From assembly GCA_047975295.1 (NCBI GenBank), contig JBKEDH010000110.1, positions 1 to 27,961 on the forward strand: 27,961 nucleotides of DNA, given 5' to 3'. The DNA comes from JBKEDH01 sp047975295. Its GTDB lineage: Bacteria; Bacteroidota; Bacteroidia; Flavobacteriales; Flavobacteriaceae. The first letter of the stretch is position 1. Every line of letters begins with the position of its first letter. This document shows positions 22,181 to 27,961 of this stretch, in pieces. A program made the translations under genes and the position numbers. The notes below the pieces were generated by a model. The model searched no databases and was not told where the DNA came from. It saw only the letters and a program-made list of their open reading frames with translations.

Positions 22181-22363
22181 TCAGCAAAGTTTTAAAGCTT
22201 CTTCTATGCTACTGGCATTGCCTACATAAACACCATCGCAATAAACGGGAAAATATGGGCTTACTACAAAAGTTTCTTCCTTTGTGTTTTCTAAAGAATT
22301 AGTTGATGCATAAATGCTTATTGAAAACAATGCCGCAGCTAAAATTAAATATGCTTTTTTCAT
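22181..22363 (-). CDS. Tiny secreted two-cysteine protein, unknown
   Basis: A 60-aa product with a typical Sec signal (MKKAYLILAAALFSISIYA, cleavage near residue 19-20) and a mature part of only about 40 residues. The mature part is acidic at first (NTKEE), then YFPVYCDGVYVGNASSIEEALKLC, with cysteines at 42 and at the very C-terminus (60), which could form one disulfide. I do not recognise the family. It is the first gene ahead of the GLPGLI and receptor genes on the same strand, and no separate promoter for those is seen, so it may belong to the same operon. It could be a ligand, a substrate or an inhibitor for the neighbouring receptor; this is speculation. A spurious ORF is possible but the clean signal peptide argues against it. 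Confidence 0.65.
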   Translation of the reverse strand: MKKAYLILAAALFSISIYASTNSLENTKEETFVVSPYFPVYCDGVYVGNASSIEEALKLC

Positions 22364-22686
22364 AATTAAAATTTTAAAATCTTAATACTTAGTTTGTTAA
22401 TATTAAGATTGGTTAGTAAAATATAGCCGAATTTTAAGCCGAAAAAAGTAAAACCGAATAATGTTGTGTGAAAATAATCAGCGCTGATTTGTTGCAACAT
22501 GTTTGTCTAAAACCATTACTTAATCGGCTTTGAGTTAAGTATGGTCTTTAAACATTTCAAAGAAATAAGTTTTTTTTTGCAAATTTTTTCTTTCAAAAAG
22601 AGTGAAAAAGTTACAAAAAATAAAAAATAGATGTGGTTTTTCCGTAAAAGAAGGAGCTATACCTTTATATTGTGCGTTTTATAGAG
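22364..22686. other. 323-nt gene-free region with a palindrome
   Basis: No ORF is convincing here. It contains the perfect 14-bp palindrome AATCAGCGCTGATT (22476-22489), next to GTTGCAAC (22491-22498), and an inverted repeat CTTAATA/TATTAAG (22381-22387 with 22401-22407). It must hold the promoter of the small-protein operon, but no perfect TAnnTTTG is found; TATATTTT at 22418-22425 is the nearest. No terminator is recognisable behind the transporter gene. Confidence 0.45.
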
Positions 22687-25074
22687 TTACTCCTCATCAT
22701 CCTCTTCCGGAATAATATTAATAGCAGGCTTCCGTAACACTTCCTTATTGGCAATACTACGTTCCAACGATAATAATAACGAGGGCAACAGCAATAAATT
22801 GGAAAGCATGGCAAACAGTAGTGTTGCCGATACCAATGCACCAAGAGCAACCGTACCGCCAAAACTGGAAATGGTAAATACCGAAAAACCAAAAAACAAT
22901 ACGATAGATGTATAAAACATACTTACACCAGTTTCTCGTAAAGCACCATAAACCGATGGTTTTATTTTCCAATGGTTGGCTTGTAACTCCTGCCGGTATT
23001 TAGCCAAAAAGTGTATGGTATCATCTACCGAAATACCAAAGGCAATACTAAATACCAAAATGGTAGAGGGCTTTATGGGAACACCCAAAAATCCCATAAG
23101 TCCAGCCGTTACCAATAGCGGAATTAAATTGGGGATAAGCGAAACGATAATCATACGGAAGGACCGGAACATATACGCCATAAACAAGGCAATAAGTAGT
23201 ATGGCAAGCGAAAGCGATATTACCAGATTTTTAACCAAATACGTAGTCCCTTTTTGGAAAACCATAGCCTTTCCCGTCATGGTTACGGTAAATTTGTCGG
23301 CAGGAAACAGTTTGTTTATTTTGGTTTGGATATCCTCTTCAATACGTTCCATTTTATCGGTGCCAATATCTTTCATAAAAGTGGTGATACGTGCGTATTG
23401 TCCGGTACTATCTACAAAATTACTGAGCAGATTAACGTTTGATGTTGAGTTTTTGGCATACGATAGGATAAAATTATTTTCCTGCGATGTTGGTAATTGG
23501 TAGTATTTGGTATTGCCGTTATAATAGGCCTGTTTGGAATACTTAACCAGGCTTACTACCGAAATGGGCTTTGATAACTGTGGGATTTCGTTAATTAGTT
23601 CCTCCAACTCGTCCATACGCTTTAAAGTTGAAAGTTTCATGACGCCTTTTTTGCGTTTGGTATCAATCATGATTTCCAAAGGCATAATACCATTGAATTC
23701 TTCTTCAAAAAAGCGGATGTCTTCAAAAAACCGGGTGTTTTTGGGCATGTCTTCAATTAAACTTCCTGAAATTTTTATTTGATAGATACCAATAATACTG
23801 GCCACTAACAAAATTAATCCTGTACAGTAAATGGCAATGCGCTTTTGTTTTACCATACGTACCATCCAATTTACAAAACCACCAATCCAACGTTTGTTAA
23901 GATGTTCTAAATGGCGTTCTTTGGGGTAGGGCAAAAAGGTGTATATTATAGGGATGATAAGCAAACATAATATAAAAATGGCCAAAATACTTAGCGATGC
24001 AACAATGCCAAATTCCTTTAATAGCTTGCTTTCGGTTAAAATAAAGGTAGCAAAACCCGAAGCTGTGGTAACGTTGGTCATTAAGGTAGCGTTACCTATT
24101 TTGGTAATAACCCGTTGCAGGGATTTTACCTTGTTGCCATGTAGCTTTACTTCGTGTTGGTATTTGTTGATTAAAAAAATACAGTTGGGAATACCAATAA
24201 CAATAATTAAAGGCGGAATTAAAGCTGTTAAAACGGTAATTTCGTAGTTTAGGGTACCGAGTATGCCCAAGGTCCACATAACGCCTATACATACCACTAT
24301 TAGCGAAATAAAGGTGGCACGAAAGGACCGGAAAAAGAAAAAGAAAATAATGGAAGTAACCAATAAAGCGGCAGCCACAAAGAGACCGATTTCGTCAATA
24401 ATATTCTGCGAATTTAATGTGCGGATGTAGGGCATTCCCGAAACACGTACCTTTAAGTTTGATTGGGACTCGAAGGCATCTATTTTGGGTTGCAGTACAT
24501 CAATAATAAAATCTTTTCGGGCGGGTGTGTTTACAATATCCTTTTTTAAGTAAATGGCCGTTCTTACCGTTTTTGTTTCGCTGTTGAACAGGAAATTATT
24601 GTAAAACGGATATTTTTTAAACAGGTCATTTTCCAAAACATCAATTTGCTCGATTGAAGCGATGGAATCTTTGATAAAGGGTTCTAAAGTAAATTTTTCC
24701 TGTTCGGTATCCTTTATCAGCTTTTGCAGTCCTTTTATAGAAACCACAAAATCTACTTCGGGGTATTGCTTAAAATCTTCCGAAAGTTTATTCCAAGCAT
24801 TTAGTTTTTCAACAGTAAACAATGTACTGTCTTTTATGCCAAGAACAATAAGGTTGCCTTCTTCACCAAAAATATCCAAAAAATTGTTGTAGGTAATATT
24901 AACTTCGTGATCGTCGGGTAATAAATTGGCCTCGGTATAGGTAAAGCGCATGTTGTTCCATTGCGTACTGAACAGAACGGTAATAATAAGGATGCCGATT
25001 AAAATACTTATTTTATTACGTAAAATAAGTCTGGCAACAACATCCCAAAAATGTTTTGTAGAAAGTTTTAACAT
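22687..25074 (-). CDS. RND/MMPL-type transporter
   Basis: A proton-driven RND-superfamily exporter of the MMPL/SSD type, about 795 aa and some twelve membrane helices. One helix follows the N-terminus, then a periplasmic loop, a five-helix block with LIPPLIIVIGIPNCIFLINKY, a second single helix and loop, and a second block with ILVFSIAFGISVDDTIHFLAKY. The DD pair of the second block is the typical proton-relay site; the first block has IPN instead. The frame is open up to 25113, but I chose the ATG at 25074, because a TACCTTTG -7 box lies at 25095-25102 inside the longer version. Substrates (lipids, hopanoids, antibiotics) cannot be told. It follows the DUF5686-like barrel gene closely, suggesting a transenvelope partnership. 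Confidence 0.88.
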   Translation of the reverse strand: MLKLSTKHFWDVVARLILRNKISILIGILIITVLFSTQWNNMRFTYTEANLLPDDHEVNITYNNFLDIFGEEGNLIVLGIKDSTLFTVEKLNAWNKLSEDFKQYPEVDFVVSIKGLQKLIKDTEQEKFTLEPFIKDSIASIEQIDVLENDLFKKYPFYNNFLFNSETKTVRTAIYLKKDIVNTPARKDFIIDVLQPKIDAFESQSNLKVRVSGMPYIRTLNSQNIIDEIGLFVAAALLVTSIIFFFFFRSFRATFISLIVVCIGVMWTLGILGTLNYEITVLTALIPPLIIVIGIPNCIFLINKYQHEVKLHGNKVKSLQRVITKIGNATLMTNVTTASGFATFILTESKLLKEFGIVASLSILAIFILCLLIIPIIYTFLPYPKERHLEHLNKRWIGGFVNWMVRMVKQKRIAIYCTGLILLVASIIGIYQIKISGSLIEDMPKNTRFFEDIRFFEEEFNGIMPLEIMIDTKRKKGVMKLSTLKRMDELEELINEIPQLSKPISVVSLVKYSKQAYYNGNTKYYQLPTSQENNFILSYAKNSTSNVNLLSNFVDSTGQYARITTFMKDIGTDKMERIEEDIQTKINKLFPADKFTVTMTGKAMVFQKGTTYLVKNLVISLSLAILLIALFMAYMFRSFRMIIVSLIPNLIPLLVTAGLMGFLGVPIKPSTILVFSIAFGISVDDTIHFLAKYRQELQANHWKIKPSVYGALRETGVSMFYTSIVLFFGFSVFTISSFGGTVALGALVSATLLFAMLSNLLLLPSLLLSLERSIANKEVLRKPAINIIPEEDDEE

Positions 25075-25094
25075 GCCTTTATTTAAAAGTTCGG

Positions 25095-25102
25095 CAAAGG
25101 TA
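25095..25102 (-). promoter_or_regulatory. -7 box deciding the start of the RND transporter
   Basis: The minus strand reads TACCTTTG followed by C, a strong TAnnTTTG match, ending 20 nt before the ATG at 25074 and lying inside the longest possible frame. The spacing equals that of asnS and cytochrome c, so the shorter start is preferred. Confidence 0.6.
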
Positions 25103-25122
25103 GAAAAAACCAAGGTAAAACC

Positions 25123-26397
25123 TTATAAAGTAACGTTAAATGTAAATTTAAGGGCAATATTATCGTCCGTCTTGGGTAAATGGTAGGCACCGTAGCGGTA
25201 AGTAAAACTTAAGCCGAAACCAAAAAGTAATTTGTTTATTTCTATACCCGATTCGGTATAGCCCTTGTTCAAGGTGTTAAAGGTAACGCCTTGATGGCGT
25301 TGTATGTTGCTCATATTGCCCAAAGCATAGCGGGTTGTTAGTACTATTTGAGGCTTAAATCGTTCTGATATTTCAAAGGGTTTTACATATTGTTTAAACT
25401 GAAAGGTGAAAAATCTATCGGAAAAAAACTCGTTAAAAAACATGGTTTCAAAACTGTTGTTTCCTGCTACCGAAAAACGCCGTAAAACGGTTGCTTTATT
25501 AATATTATTGGGGTAGGCGTGATAAAGATGCGTTAAAGGGACATTGCCGTTAGCATAGCCGCCCACCAGTACGGCTTCGGAGTAGCGCTCCTTGTTTTGG
25601 GCAAACCTGTAAATGGTACGAAAGTCTATTTTGGAGAAATTAAACTCGCTTTTAAACGCATTTTTAAAATTTTTGGAATATTGAATGGTGAATTTCGGAT
25701 AACCGTTTTTGGTTTCTACGGAAGTGCCGTTTTCGGTATTTTCAAACGTGCTGAAAGGGCTCCATTGCAAAGCGAACTTAGCTATTGCCGTATGAAAACT
25801 ATGAAATGTTTTGTTATCTGTAATAAAGCTGTAATTGTATGTAGGGTCGATATTGCTTATGGCAAATTCGGTTCCGGAGATAAGATGATTGGAAAGTTGG
25901 AAATCTAGTGCGGTCGATTTTGTAATATGCCTGTGGAACATACTGATATTAAGCAAGCGTGGTTCGAAAAACTGGAACAGACGTTTGTCGGTTATAAATT
26001 TGGTACTTCCCGTTTCCTGTAAATCGTCGGTGTAGGTTGCCGATAGCCAAGTCTTAGATGTTTCCGACAGCCGTAAACTACCTCCTATACTGTATTTTAA
26101 TTTACTGTCCCGAAAACCGAAAACCGTATAACCGTTTATTTTGAATATTTTTGACAGTCTATTATTGGTAACGCCTCCAATTCCGGTACGAATACCTTCA
26201 TATTGGTTAAATTTAAAAACATACCGTAAATCGAAATTGAAGTATTTGGTAGGGAAATAACCATTACCCAAATGTTTTATTAAAAGAGCTTTTTTTAAGG
26301 AGTCCTGTGTTGTTTCTACCTGCTGTACGGTGGTATCCTGTGCCCAAATACTACCAAAACCAAGGCACAAAACTAACAGAAAGGTATATTTTAACAT
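25123..26397 (-). CDS. DUF5686-like outer-membrane beta-barrel protein (short form)
   Basis: A 424-aa protein with a signal peptide (MLKYTFLLVLCLGFGSIWA, cleavage before QD) and a barrel-like body: YFNFDLRYVFKFNQYEGIRTGIGGVTNNRLS, YTVFGFRDSKLKYSIGGSLRL, ending in ALKFTFNVTL. It resembles, from memory, the C-terminal part of DUF5686 proteins, which usually are about 800 residues and carry an N-terminal carboxypeptidase-regulatory domain. Here that domain is absent, yet a full signal peptide is present, so this is a natural short form and not an obvious truncation. It lies between the frr terminator and the RND transporter. Function unknown; another large-barrel family is possible. Confidence 0.6.
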   Translation of the reverse strand: MLKYTFLLVLCLGFGSIWAQDTTVQQVETTQDSLKKALLIKHLGNGYFPTKYFNFDLRYVFKFNQYEGIRTGIGGVTNNRLSKIFKINGYTVFGFRDSKLKYSIGGSLRLSETSKTWLSATYTDDLQETGSTKFITDKRLFQFFEPRLLNISMFHRHITKSTALDFQLSNHLISGTEFAISNIDPTYNYSFITDNKTFHSFHTAIAKFALQWSPFSTFENTENGTSVETKNGYPKFTIQYSKNFKNAFKSEFNFSKIDFRTIYRFAQNKERYSEAVLVGGYANGNVPLTHLYHAYPNNINKATVLRRFSVAGNNSFETMFFNEFFSDRFFTFQFKQYVKPFEISERFKPQIVLTTRYALGNMSNIQRHQGVTFNTLNKGYTESGIEINKLLFGFGLSFTYRYGAYHLPKTDDNIALKFTFNVTL

Positions 26398-26432
26398 ACA
26401 AGCACGGATGTGGTTACGATGGGTTTTTACAA

Positions 26433-26473
26433 AAAGCCCTCAAAGATTCTAAAAAAAAACCTTTAAGGGCTTT
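26433..26473 (-). terminator. Terminator of pyrH-frr
   Basis: On the minus strand arms AAAGCCCTTAAAG (26461-26473) and CTTTGAGGGCTTT (26433-26445) pair over 13 bp with one G-U pair and are followed by TTTGT. It starts 30 nt past the frr stop. Confidence 0.8.
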
Positions 26474-26503
26474 GGTAGGTATGTCCTTGTTTAACCATTA
26501 AAT

Positions 26504-27061
26504 TTAAACAGTCATAATCTCCGATTCCTTTACGGTAAAAAGTTCATCTACTTTCTTAACGTATTTATCGGTCATTTCTTGTATGTCTATTTCGGCATTC
26601 TTTTTTTGGTCTTCCGAAAAGCTCTCGTCTTTTTTAATGTCGTTATTGGCATCCTTCCTTGCCGAGCGGATGCTTACTTTGGCATCTTCGGCTTCAGATT
26701 TTGCCTGTTTGGACAGTTCACGCCTACGCTCTTCGGTTAAAGGTGGTACGTTAATAATTATAGACTCACCATTGTTCATGGGGTTAAAACCAAGATTGGC
26801 CACCATAATGGCTTTTTCAATTTCTTGAAGCATGTTTTTTTCCCATGGTTGTACCGTAATGGTCCTGCCATCGGGTGTATTTACATTGGCCACTTGGCTT
26901 AAGGGGGTTTGCGAGCCGTAGTATTCGACCATTACACTGCCCAACATGGCCGGACTGGCTTTGCCTGCTCTAATATTTACAAATTGTTTATCCAAATGTT
27001 TTATGGCGTTAACCATAGATTCTTTGGTGGCATCCAGTATAAATTTTATATCTTCGTTCAT
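26504..27061 (-). CDS. frr: Ribosome recycling factor
   Basis: Releases ribosomes from mRNA after termination, together with EF-G. The 185-aa length is exactly that of the family. The N-terminal three-helix-bundle segment (HLDKQFVNIRAGKASPAML), the beta domain (VEYYGSQTPLSQVANVNTPDGRTITVQPWEKNML) and the C-terminal helix with PPLTEERRRELSKQAKSEAEDAKVSIRSARKDANNDIKK are all intact. It follows pyrH on the same strand at 121 nt, the usual bacterial order, and ends before a terminator. Confidence 0.98.
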   Translation of the reverse strand: MNEDIKFILDATKESMVNAIKHLDKQFVNIRAGKASPAMLGSVMVEYYGSQTPLSQVANVNTPDGRTITVQPWEKNMLQEIEKAIMVANLGFNPMNNGESIIINVPPLTEERRRELSKQAKSEAEDAKVSIRSARKDANNDIKKDESFSEDQKKNAEIDIQEMTDKYVKKVDELFTVKESEIMTV

Positions 27062-27182
27062 GTTCTGTTTTTTTATAAATCGTTACTCGATAATCGAGAT
27101 TTGAATGCTCCGACGCTTGCGTCGAAATGTTTTATTGATTTTTCCAATTCATGCCTCGCGGGTTAGCCTCGAAGTAGTTGAC
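27062..27182. other. pyrH-frr spacer with small hairpins
   Basis: A 121-nt spacer with two compact inverted repeats: CTCGA-TAA-TCGAG (27086-27098) and CGACG-CTTG-CGTCG (27111-27124), the latter with a CUUG-type tetraloop in RNA. No ORF and no consensus promoter is seen. They may affect processing of the pyrH-frr message. Confidence 0.4.
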
Positions 27183-27890
27183 TTACAGATTAACTTCGGT
27201 GCCAATTTTCTCGCCCGAAACTACTTTCAATAAATTGCCTTTTTTGTTCATATCGAAAACAATAATAGGCAGTTCGTTTTCCTGGCTTAGGGTAAATGCT
27301 GTGGTATCCATTACCTTTAGGCCTTTACGCAGTACATCGTCAAACGAAATAAAGTTGAATTTAACGGCTTTTTTGTCCTTTTCGGGGTCGGCGTTATAAA
27401 TACCGTCAACTCGGGTGCCTTTTAAAATAACATCGGCCTCGATTTCTATGGCTCGTAAAACGGCAGCCGAATCGGTCGTAAAATAAGGGTTTCCCGTTCC
27501 TCCGCCAAAAATAACAACACGGCCTTTTTCCAGATGGCGCATGGCCTTACGGCGTATAAAAGGCTCGGCAACTTCGTTAATTTGTATGGCCGATTGCAAA
27601 CGGGTGGGTATATCGGCGTCTTCTAAAGCACTTTGTAGGGCTAAACCGTTAATAACGGTTGCCAACATGCCCATATGGTCGCCCTGCACACGATCCATGC
27701 CGTTGCTGGCACCGGCAACACCTCTAAAAATGTTTCCGCCACCAATAACAATGGCAACTTCGACACCTTTGTTGGTAATTTGTTTAATATCTTGGGCATA
27801 TTCGGCAAGTCTTTCTGGGTCTATACCGTATTGGCGATCGCCCATTAAGGCTTCGCCGGATAGTTTTAAAAGTATGCGTTTGTATTTCAT
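27183..27890 (-). CDS. pyrH: Uridylate (UMP) kinase
   Basis: Phosphorylates UMP to UDP in pyrimidine nucleotide synthesis; a bacterial amino-acid-kinase-fold hexamer. The 235-aa protein is full length. Motifs: the phosphate-binding KLSGEALMGD (9-18), IVIGGGNIFRG (about 48-58), the UMP-binding DRVQGDHMGMLATVINGLALQSAL, GRVVIFGGGTGNPYFTTDSAAVLRA (about 122-146) and the C-terminal region with KGTRVDGIYNADPEKD. It is followed by frr. Its -7 box lies 29 nt upstream. Confidence 0.98.
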   Translation of the reverse strand: MKYKRILLKLSGEALMGDRQYGIDPERLAEYAQDIKQITNKGVEVAIVIGGGNIFRGVAGASNGMDRVQGDHMGMLATVINGLALQSALEDADIPTRLQSAIQINEVAEPFIRRKAMRHLEKGRVVIFGGGTGNPYFTTDSAAVLRAIEIEADVILKGTRVDGIYNADPEKDKKAVKFNFISFDDVLRKGLKVMDTTAFTLSQENELPIIVFDMNKKGNLLKVVSGEKIGTEVNL

Positions 27891-27919
27891 GTATTAATCT
27901 GCGTTTTATGAAAGTTTAG

Positions 27920-27927
27920 CAAATATA
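27920..27927 (-). promoter_or_regulatory. -7 box of pyrH
   Basis: The minus strand reads TATATTTG, identical to the tRNA-Asp -7 box, ending 29 nt before the pyrH start. A TTTG -33 element is not found at 19-nt spacing. Confidence 0.5.
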
Positions 27928-27961
27928 CATAATATCTTAATTTACTAAGTTGAATTTTTCA

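Noticed and set aside
22976..23503. 175-codon plus-strand ORF inside the RND transporter
   Set aside because: Antisense shadow; the minus strand encodes a complete membrane transporter with clear motifs.
27541..27897. 118-codon ORF antisense to pyrH
   Set aside because: It is fully contained in the conserved pyrH gene, and its reading frame shows no known domain.
1..27961. CRISPR array, integrase, phage or toxin-antitoxin genes
   Set aside because: No regularly spaced repeats and no proteins of these types were found on either strand.

Overview
The window looks like chromosomal DNA of a member of Bacteroidota, most likely family Flavobacteriaceae. The DNA is AT-rich and genes lack Shine-Dalgarno sequences. 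Several starts sit about 20 nt behind a TAnnTTTG box, the Bacteroidota -7 promoter element. The protein repertoire (GLPGLI protein, TonB-linked barrel receptor, DUF5686-like barrel, PorT-like barrel, two-ExbD operon, Sec-type NosZ) is typical of that group. No plasmid, phage or CRISPR functions are visible.

Layout. (1) 1-2.9 kb, minus strand: a lipoprotein cytochrome c and clade II (Sec-type) nitrous oxide reductase NosZ, read leftward and followed by a terminator; this is the end of an N2O-respiration locus. Its promoter carries two adjacent perfect palindromes. (2) 2.9-4.7 kb: a non-coding stretch with interspersed repeats and a MITE-like element, then a DUF1266 lipoprotein and a small outer-membrane barrel. 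(3) 4.9-8.9 kb, plus strand: sucA-sucB (2-oxoglutarate dehydrogenase E1 and E2) and a terminator. (4) 9.2-11.5 kb: tRNA-Asp(GTC) on the minus strand, then tatD and ansA, which overlap by one base, and tRNA-Ser(GGA). (5) 11.6-14.9 kb: exbB, a four-helix membrane protein, exbD and exbD (an energy-transducing channel for TonB), a terminator, and a PorT-like barrel. (6) 15.0-18.6 kb, minus strand: asnS, rpoN and a degenerate PAP2-like membrane protein. (7) 18.7-22.4 kb, minus strand: a strongly AT-rich cassette of a tiny secreted two-cysteine protein, a GLPGLI protein and a TonB-dependent barrel receptor. (8) 22.7-27.9 kb, minus strand: pyrH and frr with a terminator, then a DUF5686-like barrel and an RND/MMPL transporter.

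How the parts fit. NosZ and its cytochrome both carry lipoprotein signals, so the electron donor and the reductase are probably both membrane-tethered. The ExbB/ExbD operon could energise receptors such as the one at 18.7-21.3 kb. The GLPGLI/receptor/small-protein cassette lies between otherwise housekeeping genes (transporter and asnS) and differs from them in base composition, so it is the best candidate for an accessory, poorly described system. The second notable spot is the nos promoter, where a palindrome replaces the -33 element at a position expected of a Crp/Fnr-type class II activator. Most of the rest is conserved core genome.
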